A DNA stretch of 64,000 bases from Xanthomonas arboricola pv. populi (GTDB taxonomy: Bacteria; Pseudomonadota; Gammaproteobacteria; Xanthomonadales; Xanthomonadaceae): assembly GCF_002939945.1 (NCBI RefSeq), contig NZ_MDEB01000007.1, positions 186,001 through 250,000 of the forward strand, written 5' to 3'. Positions 1 to 8,996 of this stretch are shown here, piece by piece (the stretch's first letter is position 1; each line of letters starts with the position of its first letter). The translations under genes and the position numbers were made by a program. The notes under the pieces were generated by a model. It searched no databases and had not been told where the DNA came from. It saw only the letters and a list, made by a program, of their open reading frames with translations.

Positions 1-1
1 C

Positions 2-553
2 GCGCACTGGCGCGAAAAGACCGACCAGCAGCTCGACCGGGAGCTCAATCTGCTCAAGGTGGCCAAGAAACAATGGGTGATCGCCTCGATCATCGGCTGG
101 CAGGCGATCTCGCTGGTGCTGCTCGGCGTGATCACCCACCAGCTGTGGCAGAACGACTACCACCTCACCTTCAGCCGCGTGGTGATCATCTTTACCTCGT
201 GGGCCTCGATCCTGTTCGTCATGTGGTACATCGCCGATCTGTTCGACCACAGCGCCGGTTTCGAACGCTGGCTACGCGCCTTCAACAGCCGCGCGCGGCT
301 CACCCCGGATGCCGACTCGGTCGAATGCGTGGCCGATGCGCTGGACATGACGCGCCGCTACCCGGAAGTGCTGCGCTACAAGCAGGACGTCAGTTCCAGG
401 CGCGAATTGCGCCACGAAGACATCGTCAACATGCGCGAGATGGGGCGGCTGCGTCGCTACACCGAACTGTTGCGCGATCTGGACCGCTTCGATGGTGCGC
501 CGCGCCTGGTGACCATTACCAATACCCCTAGCGCGGCAGGGACGCTGGCGTAG
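2..553 (+). CDS. Membrane protein of unknown function, 5' end cut off by the window
   Basis: The reading frame is open to the left edge, so the N-terminus lies outside the window; an internal GTG at 59 could start a shorter product but has no clear ribosome site. Two hydrophobic segments (roughly residues 23-45 and 57-80 of the visible part) are followed by a soluble, charged C-terminal half rich in Arg and Asp. The two helices with a cytoplasmic tail suggest an inner-membrane protein. I do not recognise the family. It ends just before a strong hairpin shared with the convergent permease gene. Confidence 0.7.
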   Translation, partial: AHWREKTDQQLDRELNLLKVAKKQWVIASIIGWQAISLVLLGVITHQLWQNDYHLTFSRVVIIFTSWASILFVMWYIADLFDHSAGFERWLRAFNSRARLTPDADSVECVADALDMTRRYPEVLRYKQDVSSRRELRHEDIVNMREMGRLRRYTELLRDLDRFDGAPRLVTITNTPSAAGTLA

Positions 554-580
554 CGGTCCAGCGATGGATGCAGGGTTCCC

Positions 581-620
581 AACAGAAAACGGCCGGTGCA
601 ATGCACCGGCCGTTCCTGTT
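581..620. terminator. Bidirectional terminator between convergent genes
   Basis: A 12-13 bp GC-rich inverted repeat at 588-614 is extended by a complementary AACAG/CTGTT pair at the outer edge. It sits between the stop of the left gene and the stop of the convergent permease gene, as expected for a shared rho-independent terminator. Confidence 0.7.
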
Positions 621-679
621 TGCGGCACCCGGAGACAGGCGCCGGGTCGATCCGTCATCAGCAATCAGCAATCATCCCT

Positions 680-2275
680 TTACGCCTGCGCGACGGCCTT
701 CTCCACCGACGGCGTGCGCCAACCGCTGCGCACGCCCCAGAGGTAGAACACCACCCCGACCGCGGCGACCACCGCTAGATCGGTGCCGTAGCTGAGGTAG
801 CCATGCCCGCCGAAGTCGCTGCTGCCGGCCCAGGACAGCAGCGCGATCGTCGGCAGGTAGCAGATCATCCAGGCTGCGCCCTTGAGGTTGCGCCCAAGAT
901 CCGGCCAGCCCTGCTTGGCCTGGTAGTAGCAGTACACCGGCAGCGCCACGACCATCAGCAGGATGATCTCGCCGGTCAGCGGCCAACGCGCCCAGTACAG
1001 CAGTTCGGTCGCCATCACGAAGGCCACGCCGGCCAGCACCGGCAGCGCGGCGATGCGCAGCGGGCGGTGCAGTTCGGGCGCATGACGACGCAGCGCCATC
1101 GCGCTGATCGGGCCGGTCAGATAGGAAATGATGGTCGCCACCGAGATCACCGCCGCCAGCGTGCCCCAACCGCGGAAGAAGAACAGGAACACGAACGACA
1201 CCGCCAGGTTGAAGAACATCGCCATGCGCGGCACGCCCCAGACCGGGTGCAGCTTGCCCAGCACCGACGGCATGGTGCCGTTCTTTTCCATGCCGTAGAC
1301 CATGCGCGCGGTGGTGGCGGTATAGGTGATGCCGGTGCCGCTGGGGCTGACGAACGCATCGATGTACAGCAGCATCGCCAGCCAGTGCAGGTTGACGATG
1401 ATGGCCAGCTCGGCGAACGGCGAGCGGAAATCGATGCCGTGCCAGCCGGCCTTGGCCAGCAGGTCCGGCGGCACCGCGCCGATGTAGGCCACCTGCAGGA
1501 TCACATAGACCACCGTGGCCAGCGCGATCGAGCCCAGCACCGCGAACGGAATGCTGCGGCCCGGGTTACGCGCTTCGCCGGCCAGGTTCACCGGGCTCTG
1601 GAAACCGTTGAAGCTGAAGACGATGCCCGCGGTAGCCACCGCGGTGAGCACCGCAGCCAGGTCGATCACGTGCGAATCGCCGTGGATGCCGACGCTGAAG
1701 TTCTCGCTGTGGAAGCCGCTGGCGATCAAGGCCACGCCGGTCGCCGCCGGCACCACCAGCTTGAACACGGTGATCAAGGTGTTGGAGCGCGCGAACAGCT
1801 TGACGCTCCAGAAGTTGAGGAAGAAATACACCAGCACCAGCACCGCCGAGATCAGCAGGCCGGGCACCGACAACTCCCCCGCCCCGCCGGGTGCCTGCAC
1901 ATACAGGCCCTGCGCCCAGGCCCATGGCCAGGAGGCCATGTACTGCACCGAGGCCTCGGCCTCGACCGGAATCACCGACACGATCGCGATCCAGTTGGCC
2001 CAGCCGGCGATGAAGCCCACCAGCGAGCCGTGCGAGTAATGGCTGTAGCGCACCATGCCGCCGGACTCGGGGAACATCGCGCCCAGTTCCGCGTAGGACA
2101 GCGCGATGGTGGTGATGATCGCCGCGCCCAGAATCCAGGCCCAGATCGCGCCGGGGCCGGCCAGGCCGGCGGCGCGCCAGGCCCCGAACAGCCAGCCGGA
2201 ACCGATGATCGAGCCCAGGCCGGTAAGCATGAGGGCGAAGGGGCCAACGTCGCGGCGTAGCGATTGTTCGGACAT
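680..2275 (-). CDS. APC-superfamily amino acid permease
   Basis: A 531-residue polytopic membrane protein of the amino acid-polyamine-organocation superfamily. The first helix carries the unwound Gly-rich substrate motif (GLGSIIGSGWLFG), followed by the E-S-G-G-M loop typical of this family (PESGGMVRYS), and about twelve hydrophobic segments run through to the C-terminus. The closest memory match is the aspartate:proton symporter subgroup, but the substrate cannot be read from the sequence. The ATG start is followed by a short charged leader. The gene stands alone, with its own upstream region and a terminator shared with the convergent gene. Confidence 0.85.
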   Translation of the reverse strand: MSEQSLRRDVGPFALMLTGLGSIIGSGWLFGAWRAAGLAGPGAIWAWILGAAIITTIALSYAELGAMFPESGGMVRYSHYSHGSLVGFIAGWANWIAIVSVIPVEAEASVQYMASWPWAWAQGLYVQAPGGAGELSVPGLLISAVLVLVYFFLNFWSVKLFARSNTLITVFKLVVPAATGVALIASGFHSENFSVGIHGDSHVIDLAAVLTAVATAGIVFSFNGFQSPVNLAGEARNPGRSIPFAVLGSIALATVVYVILQVAYIGAVPPDLLAKAGWHGIDFRSPFAELAIIVNLHWLAMLLYIDAFVSPSGTGITYTATTARMVYGMEKNGTMPSVLGKLHPVWGVPRMAMFFNLAVSFVFLFFFRGWGTLAAVISVATIISYLTGPISAMALRRHAPELHRPLRIAALPVLAGVAFVMATELLYWARWPLTGEIILLMVVALPVYCYYQAKQGWPDLGRNLKGAAWMICYLPTIALLSWAGSSDFGGHGYLSYGTDLAVVAAVGVVFYLWGVRSGWRTPSVEKAVAQA

Positions 2276-2437
2276 GAGAGCCTGACTGTGAGGACGCCGT
2301 GAACCGGCAACAAGCCGGCAATGATCGCAGAAGCGGCCGCTGACCGTCAGTGCGTATTCAGGCTTGTACTCGGTTGCGTCCGTGCCTGACTACATAGATG
2401 AAACGTATTTCCGCCAAGTCAGGCGTCAGATGGCCGC

Positions 2438-2809
2438 TCAGCCACGGCAATCGGCGCCGGGCGCGCTGGTGTCCACGCAGGTGTGCGCCTGACGCGGGAT
2501 GCCGCGCAGCTCGCGCACCTGCCCGGGTGTCAGCGCAAAGCTGTCCAGGGTCCTGCGTGCGCAGGCCGGTGGGCGCGCCGTCGCGCCGACGGCAGGCGCG
2601 GCGCAGTGGTCCTCGTAGACCAGGTAATGGCAGCGACCACTGCTGCTGGCCAGGCAGTGCACATGGATGTCGGTGGCGGTAGCCAGGGTCTTGCTGAAGA
2701 TCACGTCCTGGCCATTGCTGGTGGCACGGGTGATGGAGGTGGTGCCGTTGCGGTCGTGGCAACCGGCCAACGCGAGCAGGCAATACACCAGGGAGGCGAT
2801 CAGGCGCAT
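2438..2809 (-). CDS. Small Cys-rich lipoprotein
   Basis: A 123-residue product whose N-terminus is a lipoprotein signal: a short charged start, a hydrophobic core and a lipobox LALAGC with Cys17. The mature part has at least seven further cysteines (for example HCLASSSGRC, EDHCAAP, TCVDT), suggesting disulfide bonds in the periplasm. It lies 35 bp downstream of the LytTR regulator gene on the same strand and may be co-transcribed with the two-component genes. I do not recognise the family. Confidence 0.65.
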   Translation of the reverse strand: MRLIASLVYCLLALAGCHDRNGTTSITRATSNGQDVIFSKTLATATDIHVHCLASSSGRCHYLVYEDHCAAPAVGATARPPACARRTLDSFALTPGQVRELRGIPRQAHTCVDTSAPGADCRG

Positions 2810-2844
2810 ATCAGCAATCCTTTCAGTCGATGCGATCGGGGGAA

Positions 2845-3624
2845 TTACATGCCGCGGAACAGGCTCATGAAGGGCTGGCTGACGGTGAGCCTTTCGCTGC
2901 GCCCGCGCAGCGCCAGCCGGCCCTTGCCGGTGTCCTCGCGCATTACCGAGGCGACCGCCTTCATGTTGACGATGGTGGAGCGGTGGATCTGCTTGAACAC
3001 CTGCGGGTCCAGCACGTCGAGCAACTCGCGCAGCGGCGTGCGCAAGATCGCCTCGCCGGCGGCGGTCATCACCGTGGTGTATTTCTGGTCGGCCTGGAAG
3101 TACGCCACCTCGTCCAGCGCGATCAGGCGCGTCTCGCGGCCGCTGCTGGCGGTGAGCCAGGCCAACGGCGGCGCGGTGTTGGCAGCAGCAGGACGCGCAG
3201 ACAGGCGCTGCAGCAAGGCCTCCAGCAGCTGACCCTCCGGCTGGCCGGCGGCGGCGGCGCGCTGCTGCACGCGCTGCCAGGTGGCCTGCAGGCGCTCGCG
3301 GCTGATCGGCTTGAGCAGGTAGTCCACCGCGCCGTGTTCGAACGCATCGATGGCGTACTGGTCGTAGGCAGTGACGAACACCACCTGGGTACGCGGGCTG
3401 ACCTCGCGCAGCGCACGCGCCACCTCGATGCCGGTAAGCCCGGGCATGCGGATATCCAGGAACACCACATCGGGCTGCTGCGCGGCGATGGTCTCCAGCG
3501 CGCTGGCGCCGTCCTCGCATTCGCCCACGATCTGCAGTTGCGGGCACACCTGGGCCAGCAGGGTCAGCAACGATTGCCGCAGCAGCGCCTCGTCTTCGGC
3601 GATCACCGCACGCAGCGCGCTCAT
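2845..3624 (-). CDS. LytTR-family response regulator
   Basis: 259 residues. An N-terminal receiver domain (about residues 4-125) has the acidic pair ED at 10-11, the phospho-acceptor Asp57 in VVFLDIRMPG and the KP switch lysine in LLKPIS. A C-terminal LytTR DNA-binding domain (about 155-255) includes the family signature HRSTIVNM. The start ATG overlaps the stop of the kinase gene by 4 bases, so the two are translationally coupled. It is likely an AlgR/LytR-type transcription factor; the stimulus and targets are unknown. Confidence 0.9.
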   Translation of the reverse strand: MSALRAVIAEDEALLRQSLLTLLAQVCPQLQIVGECEDGASALETIAAQQPDVVFLDIRMPGLTGIEVARALREVSPRTQVVFVTAYDQYAIDAFEHGAVDYLLKPISRERLQATWQRVQQRAAAAGQPEGQLLEALLQRLSARPAAANTAPPLAWLTASSGRETRLIALDEVAYFQADQKYTTVMTAAGEAILRTPLRELLDVLDPQVFKQIHRSTIVNMKAVASVMREDTGKGRLALRGRSERLTVSQPFMSLFRGM

Positions 3625-4940
3625 GCCTGCACCTGTGTGGCATGAATCTGCGCAGCGGGCACCTGCGGCGGCATGATGGACGCGGGCAGCGGCAAGGTGA
3701 TGGTGGCGGCCACACCGCTGGGGAAATTGGACACAATGGCAAAGCTGGCCTTGCCGGCGTAGATCAGCTGCAGGCGCTCGCGTACGTTCTTCAGGCCGAT
3801 GCCGGTGCCCTGCGTGTGCGTGCCGAAGCCCTGGCCATCGTCGGCCACGGTCAGCGTGGCATGGCTGTCGACGCGGCGCGCCAGGATCCATATCGTGCCG
3901 CCGCCGGGCTTGGGTTCCAGCCCATGCTTGATCGCGTTCTCCACCAGGGTCTGCAACATCATCGAGGGCAGTTGCAGCGCGCGCAGCTCGTATGGCACTT
4001 CCACCTGCAGAGCCAGCCGCGTGCCCATGCGGATGCGCAGGATCTCCAGATAGGCCTGGGTGCGTTCCAGCTCCTCGCCCAGGGTGGAGATGGCCCCGTC
4101 GGCACTGGGCAGCGAGCTGCGCAGGTACTGGATCAGGTGCCCGATCATGATCTCCGCGCGCGGCGGGTCGGTGCATGCCAGCACTTGCGCGCTGGCCAGC
4201 GTGTTGTAGAGGAAGTGCGGCTCGACCTGGGCATGCAGCAGGTTTAGGCGGGCCACGGCCAGTTCCTTCTCCATCACCGATTGCTCGGCCGCGGCCTGCT
4301 CGTCGCGACGCTGCTCGCCGACCCGACGCACCACCGCGCGGTTGATCGCCTCGGCGTTTTCGAAATTGCTGCCTTCGTCCACCGCGAACAGATCCACCCA
4401 GGCGCCGGCGTCGGGCTCGCACAGCACGGTGACGCTGCTGGTGCCCTGCCCTGGCGTGATCGTCACCAGCACCTGGTTGCGCTTGATCGCAAAACGCGCG
4501 AACAGGTTCCAGCGCGAGGGCTGGCGTCCTTCGTAAGGATCGATGCGGCGCACCTTGGCACGGATCAGCAGGCTGCCCGGCGCGCATTCGATGTCCTGCA
4601 CGCGTGGCAGCGCGCGCACGGCCTCTTCGACCACGGCGAAGCTGGCCTGCACGTCCAGCGGCACTTCGATCTGGCGCCGCTGGCGGGTCGACAAGGTGTC
4701 GTGATCCAGCCGCCCGGCGATCAGGCGCACCCGCCGCACATGGGTGATCGCACTCATCAGGGCCAGTGTCAGCAGCACCACGCAGATCAGCCCGAAGAAC
4801 GCACCGGTGGAGCCGAACAGCTGCGCCCACATGATCCCGGCCACCACCAACGCCGCCGCCCAGGCGAACACGATACGCACGATCAGGAAGACGCTGGCAG
4901 ACACGGGTGGGAGCTCGTCGGGTTGGGACGCGGCGAGCAT
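3621..4940 (-). CDS. LytS/AlgZ-type sensor histidine kinase
   Basis: 439 residues from the ATG at 4940; longer upstream reading is low-complexity Arg/Ala sequence and is not convincing. Two membrane helices (about 17-40 and 45-66) are followed by a 160-residue linker and a His_kinase (PF06580-type) domain with the phospho-acceptor His242 in EPHFLYNTLAS. The ATP lid elements are the N-box ENAIKHG near 334-340 and the G-box DDGQGFG. The short two-helix input domain suggests sensing in or near the membrane. It is coupled by a 4-base overlap to the LytTR regulator. Confidence 0.9.
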   Translation of the reverse strand: MLAASQPDELPPVSASVFLIVRIVFAWAAALVVAGIMWAQLFGSTGAFFGLICVVLLTLALMSAITHVRRVRLIAGRLDHDTLSTRQRRQIEVPLDVQASFAVVEEAVRALPRVQDIECAPGSLLIRAKVRRIDPYEGRQPSRWNLFARFAIKRNQVLVTITPGQGTSSVTVLCEPDAGAWVDLFAVDEGSNFENAEAINRAVVRRVGEQRRDEQAAAEQSVMEKELAVARLNLLHAQVEPHFLYNTLASAQVLACTDPPRAEIMIGHLIQYLRSSLPSADGAISTLGEELERTQAYLEILRIRMGTRLALQVEVPYELRALQLPSMMLQTLVENAIKHGLEPKPGGGTIWILARRVDSHATLTVADDGQGFGTHTQGTGIGLKNVRERLQLIYAGKASFAIVSNFPSGVAATITLPLPASIMPPQVPAAQIHATQVQA

Positions 4941-5217
4941 AGCCGGCAAGCGATCGGACGAAAGCCCCGGGCGACGAATGGCCGTCAGCGCGGCCCCAAT
5001 TGCCCGGATCGCGGTGCGAAACCCGGCCCGGCCGGCGATGGCAGGCGCTGACGCGCGCGGTATGCTCCAGGTCCGCAAGCGGCGGCCACCGGGCGTCGCT
5101 CGCGGCGACGCAGCGCAGGGCCTGGCTTCTAACGATGCTGCGTGGCGCGCGCTGCGCGTGGCCGGTCGCGCAGGCGCCGTTATCCCGATCACCTTCTCCA
5201 CCCCGCTCAGGAGTCGC

Positions 5218-6432
5218 ATGCACCGTCGTCATTTCCTGCACAGCGCCGGCCTTGCGCTTGCGGCCGCTTCCAGCGGGAGCTGGGCCGCGACCGGCAAGGC
5301 GGCCGCTGCGCCGTCTTCGCCATTGCCCGCCATGCCGCCGGGTGCCCTGCCCGAGCAGTTCGCCGCATCGCTGCCGCTGGCGCCGATCCGTGCGGCGGTC
5401 GATCGCATCATTGCGATCAACGGCTGTACCCGCCCGTTCCGTGCGCAGGGGCCGCGGATCGAGGCCGAGCGCATCGGCCGCAAGACGGTGGTGCACAACT
5501 ATGGACATGGCGGCAGCGGATGGTCGCTGTCGTGGGGCGCGGCCGAGCATGCGCTGCGGCTGGTGCGTGCGGCCGATGCGGATGCGCGCGAGCTGGCGGT
5601 GATCGGCTGCGGCGCGATCGGGCTGACCACCGCGCTGGTGGCGCAACGCGCGGGCCTGCGCGTGCGCATCTATGCGCGCGAGCGCCTGCCGGACGTGCGC
5701 TCGTTCTACGCCACTGGCGTGTGGTCGCCGGACTCGCGCGTGTGCACCAGCGAACACGCCAGCGCGGAGTTCAAGACCCGGTGGGAAGAGATGGCGCGCA
5801 TCTCGTTCCGCCGCTACCAGACCCTGCTGGGCCTGCCGGGCGAGCCGATCGAATGGCGCGATGGCTATGCGTTGTCGGATGTGCCGTTCGATCAACCGAG
5901 CGCATCGGCCGAAGCGCACGAGCCGGACTACCCGCCGCTGGAGCGCGACTTGCTCGATGATCTCGGCCCGCGCTCGCAGCCGGTCGCCCCCGGCAATCAT
6001 CCGTTTCCGGTGCCGTTCGTGCGCCGCTACAGCCAGCTGACCTTCAACCTCAGTGCATATTCGCGGCTGTTGATGGACGACTTTCTGCAGGCCGGCGGCG
6101 AGCTGTACACGCGCAGCTTCGAGCATCCGCGCCAGTTCGCCCAGTTGCGCGAAAAGATCCTGGTCAATGCCACCGGCTATGGCGCGCGTGCCTTGCTTGG
6201 CGACGACAGCGTCATCCCGGTGCGCGGGCAGACCGCACGCCTGATTCCGCAACCGGAAGTGACCTACGGGCTGGTCTGGCGCGGCCACAATCTCAATGTG
6301 GTGCCACGCCGCGATGGCGTGCTGGTGCAGGCGCAAGGCGCCAACGATTTCAACAACCCCGATGCCACGCCGGATCACGCCGCGTCTGCAGCAGCGGTCC
6401 GCGAGTTGGCACGGTTGTTTCCTCAGACCTGA
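5218..6432 (+). CDS. Exported FAD-dependent D-amino-acid-oxidase-like enzyme
   Basis: 404 residues starting at an ATG preceded by CAGGAG. The N-terminus MHRRHFLHSAGLALAAA looks like a Tat signal (paired Arg, then Phe-Leu), fitting export of a folded flavoprotein. The dinucleotide-binding motif VIGCGAIGLTTA is followed by Arg/Tyr-rich segments typical of the DAO fold, ending in ARLFPQT. The reaction would be oxidation of a D-amino acid or related amine with release of H2O2; the substrate is not readable. It is divergent from the two-component pair, with promoter space shared over about 280 bp. Confidence 0.8.
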   Translation: MHRRHFLHSAGLALAAASSGSWAATGKAAAAPSSPLPAMPPGALPEQFAASLPLAPIRAAVDRIIAINGCTRPFRAQGPRIEAERIGRKTVVHNYGHGGSGWSLSWGAAEHALRLVRAADADARELAVIGCGAIGLTTALVAQRAGLRVRIYARERLPDVRSFYATGVWSPDSRVCTSEHASAEFKTRWEEMARISFRRYQTLLGLPGEPIEWRDGYALSDVPFDQPSASAEAHEPDYPPLERDLLDDLGPRSQPVAPGNHPFPVPFVRRYSQLTFNLSAYSRLLMDDFLQAGGELYTRSFEHPRQFAQLREKILVNATGYGARALLGDDSVIPVRGQTARLIPQPEVTYGLVWRGHNLNVVPRRDGVLVQAQGANDFNNPDATPDHAASAAAVRELARLFPQT

Positions 6433-6455
6433 GTCGCCTTGCCTGCGTGCTGCAA

Positions 6456-6650
6456 TCAGGACTCGCCAAGCGAGGCCTGCAGCGCGCGGGCCAATGCGGC
6501 ATCGCCGCTGACCAGCTCATCCCACCGCAATGCCACGCCTTTGCGTCGGCCTTTTTCGACCAGCTTCAATCCCTGCGGATCGATGATCAAGGTATAGGCC
6601 TGCTCGCCGATCTGCAGCTCGCGGCGTAGCGGTTTGTCCAACGGCGTCAT
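6456..6650 (-). CDS. Small conserved-looking protein (64 aa)
   Basis: An ATG at 6650 gives a compact 64-residue soluble protein (TLIIDPQGLKLVEKGRR and a C-terminal helix ALARALQASLGES) with no signal peptide, cysteines or membrane segment. It is convergent with the oxidase gene, the two stops being 24 bp apart. The residue pattern (beta-hairpin then helices) looks like a real protein, but the function is unknown. Confidence 0.6.
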   Translation of the reverse strand: MTPLDKPLRRELQIGEQAYTLIIDPQGLKLVEKGRRKGVALRWDELVSGDAALARALQASLGES

Positions 6651-6787
6651 GGCAGCTCCGGAACAAGGACGAGCCACCGGTTGTAGCGCATCGGTGTGCA
6701 ACTGCGTGCATTCCCCGTCGTGCATGCCGCACGGTGCCGGTGCAATCGCTGCTCGTCAGCATCGACATCCGGGCAGCGGAATCGGCA

Positions 6788-6964
6788 TTAGTGCAAGCGC
6801 ATCAGTGATGCCGCGTGCTTGGCGGTGGCCATGCGCGTTGCACGCACGCATCTCGACAAGCCGGCAGCAGCCTCGGTCAATTCCAGTGCGACCGCCACGG
6901 CTCGGCGCTGCGGCATCGACCGCCAGTAAGACGTCAGCGCGCGGCTTACGGCACAGGTCGTCAT
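6788..6964 (-). CDS. Possible small protein in a 540-bp gene-poor stretch
   Basis: Between 6651 and 7193 no clear gene is visible. The best candidate is this 58-codon frame starting at ATG 6964 (helical, Arg/Ala-rich, ending ASLMRLH). There is no convincing ribosome site and no recognised family, so it may be noncoding sequence. The rest of the stretch should contain the promoter of the following ferritin-like gene. Confidence 0.25.
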   Translation of the reverse strand: MTTCAVSRALTSYWRSMPQRRAVAVALELTEAAAGLSRCVRATRMATAKHAASLMRLH

Positions 6965-7193
6965 CGCATCGGGATCACCGCATCCACCGATCGCGCTAAC
7001 ACGCCGACGACTAGCGTAGCGACCATGCGAGACAGTTGAGCAACCACGGCAACAACGCTGCATCGCAGGCTTGGCGTGACGGCAGGCACTGCGATGCCGA
7101 GGCTGCCGCAGCTGGCTTGCACGCACTCGAGAGCAAGACGCACATACGGTGCACCGCACTGTTTATCCATCTATCCATCCAAAGGAGCCGCCC

Positions 7194-7700
7194 ATGGCGA
7201 TCAAGACAATTGAAGAGCTTTTCGTCCACGAGTTGTCGGACATCTACAGTGCAGAGAAGCAGTTGACCAAATCGCTGCCGCGTCTGGCACGGGCGGCGAC
7301 CGAGCCCAAGCTGGTGGAAGCGTTCAAGCTGCATCTGGAAGAAACCCAGGGCCAGATCGAACGCATCGACCAGATCGTCGAACTGCTCGGCATCAAGCTC
7401 AAGCGCATCAAGTGTGCCGCGATGGAAGGTCTGATCGAGGAAAGCCGCGAGGTGATCGATGAGATCGAAGAAGGTCCGGTACGCGATGCAGCACTGATCG
7501 GCGGCGCACAGAAGGTGGAACATTACGAGATCGCCTCGTACGGCACCATCGCTGCGATCGCAAAGCAGTTGGGCTACACCGATGCAGTCAGCTTGCTGCT
7601 TTCCACGCTGGAAGAAGAAAAAGCGACCGATGAAAAGCTGACCCTGCTCGCCGAGCAAGGCGGTAATCAAAAGGCATCCAAGGCCAGCAAAGCGGCCTGA
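7194..7700 (+). CDS. DUF892/YciE-like ferritin-fold stress protein
   Basis: 168 residues starting at an ATG behind AAAGGAG. The sequence is almost entirely helical with the YciE/YciF (DUF892) signatures FVHELSDIYSAEKQL near residues 9-23, the conserved E-T-x-x-Q-I-E-R segment, and AQKVEHYEIASYG in the fourth helix. Its Glu/His residues are placed like ferritin-type metal ligands. Members are induced in stationary phase and by osmotic or oxidative stress. Here it lies directly upstream of a Mn catalase, supporting an oxidative-stress role. A Lys/Ala-rich tail (QKASKASKAA) ends the protein. Confidence 0.85.
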   Translation: MAIKTIEELFVHELSDIYSAEKQLTKSLPRLARAATEPKLVEAFKLHLEETQGQIERIDQIVELLGIKLKRIKCAAMEGLIEESREVIDEIEEGPVRDAALIGGAQKVEHYEIASYGTIAAIAKQLGYTDAVSLLLSTLEEEKATDEKLTLLAEQGGNQKASKASKAA

Positions 7701-7707
7701 TGCGGTG

Positions 7708-7730
7708 CGCAGGCGGCGCTGCCGCCTGCG
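7708..7730 (+). terminator. Hairpin after the ferritin-like gene
   Basis: A perfect 10-bp stem with a 3-base loop begins 8 bp after the stop codon. There is no T-run, so it may attenuate rather than stop transcription into the catalase gene. Confidence 0.5.
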
Positions 7731-7833
7731 TCTGTCCGCATCCTGCGGCAGCCCGCATCCGTAGCCAGCCTCAGGTTTCTGCACGCATGCCGCGTTGCAG
7801 TTGTCGCCGGGCACCAGCCAGGAAACACGATCC

Positions 7834-8733
7834 ATGTTCATGCATAACAAGCGTTTGATGTACACCGTGCGCGTTGCCGAACCCAACCCGGATCTGGCCA
7901 CATTGATGCTCGAGCAGTTCGGCGGGCCGCAGGGCGAGCTTGCGGCAGCGATGCAGTATTTCACCCAGGCATTGGGCGAAGACGATCCGGGCCGCAAGGA
8001 TCTGCTGTTCGATATCGCTACCGAAGAACTGAGCCATCTGGAAATCATCGGCTCGATCATCGCCATGCTCAACAAGGGCCCGAAGGCGGTGTTGTCCGAA
8101 GGCATGGAAGAGGCCATGGAGATGCGCTCCATGACCCAGAACAGCACCAGCCACACCCAGCAGATCCTGTACGGCGGTGGTCCTGCGCTGGTCAACTCCA
8201 GTGGTGTGCCGTGGACCTCGGCCTATGTCGATTCGATCGGTTGCCCAACCTCGGACATGCGCTCCAACATCGCTGCCGAAGCGCGTGCCAAGCTGGTCTA
8301 TGAGCGTCTGATCACCGTCACAGATGATCCCGGCATCGTGGATGCGCTACGCTTCTTGATGACGCGCGAAGTGGCGCATCAGAAGTCGTTCGAGAAGGCG
8401 CTGTACTCGATCGAGCCGAACTTCCCGCCGGGTAAACTTCCGGGCGACCCGCGCTTCACCGATATCTACTACAACATGTCGCAGGGCGAAGGCGATACGG
8501 TCGGCCCGTGGAATACCGGCGAGCAGTGGGACGTGGTGGCAGACCGTGACCTGCAGTCTGCGGTCGATGGCGGCGACGGTTCGGCCACGGTCGCTCTGGA
8601 TGCGATCCAGACCGACGCGCTGGATGCCATGTCGCTGCGCCTGCTGTCCAACCCGGAACTGGATCGGGTCACCGGTGCAGACCTTGGCGCAGGCCCGGGT
8701 GCCGGCTCCACCACCGGCGATATCCAACGCTGA
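7834..8733 (+). CDS. Manganese catalase
   Basis: 299 residues of the non-haem (Mn-containing) catalase family, which disproportionates H2O2 at a di-manganese site inside a four-helix bundle. The expected carboxylate and histidine ligands are visible in ELAAAMQYFTQA, ATEELSHLEIIGS and MTREVAHQKSFEKAL. The C-terminus is the usual Gly/Asp-rich tail (GAGPGAGSTTGDIQR). ATG 7834 is chosen over the upstream in-frame codons because AGGA lies at the right distance. It follows the ferritin-like gene and ends at a strong terminator. Confidence 0.92.
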   Translation: MFMHNKRLMYTVRVAEPNPDLATLMLEQFGGPQGELAAAMQYFTQALGEDDPGRKDLLFDIATEELSHLEIIGSIIAMLNKGPKAVLSEGMEEAMEMRSMTQNSTSHTQQILYGGGPALVNSSGVPWTSAYVDSIGCPTSDMRSNIAAEARAKLVYERLITVTDDPGIVDALRFLMTREVAHQKSFEKALYSIEPNFPPGKLPGDPRFTDIYYNMSQGEGDTVGPWNTGEQWDVVADRDLQSAVDGGDGSATVALDAIQTDALDAMSLRLLSNPELDRVTGADLGAGPGAGSTTGDIQR

Positions 8734-8761
8734 TCGTCATCGAGAGCGGTTGCTGAGACTT

Positions 8762-8790
8762 GCCCGGGTCGTTCGCGACCCGGGCTTTTT
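8762..8790 (+). terminator. Rho-independent terminator after Mn catalase
   Basis: A 10-bp GC stem with a 4-base loop is followed by TTTTT, 29 bp after the catalase stop. Confidence 0.9.
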
Positions 8791-8996
8791 AATGCACGCC
8801 ATGCTGTGGACAGCATGCGGCATGCCGTCGGTCGTGTTGCGGTGGCCATTGCGGCAATGTCGGCGCATGACTTGCGACGACCATGCAACACGGGTGGCTC
8901 GATACAAGACGCCGGCGAGTGCGCAACGTGTTACCGGACACCTGAAAAGAAAAGAGGCCAGACGGGCCTGCTGGTGTCACTGCGTGCCAGCGCCCC

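Noticed and set aside
803-2260. Long open frame opposite the APC permease gene
   Set aside because: Rich in Arg, His and Gln with no motifs; it is the mirror frame of a high-GC gene with clear membrane-protein content on the other strand.
2845-6378. One giant leftward protein covering regulator and kinase
   Set aside because: The frame is open through the two genes by GC bias, but kinase and regulator are in different frames with a 4-bp overlap and separate starts; the upstream part is low-complexity.
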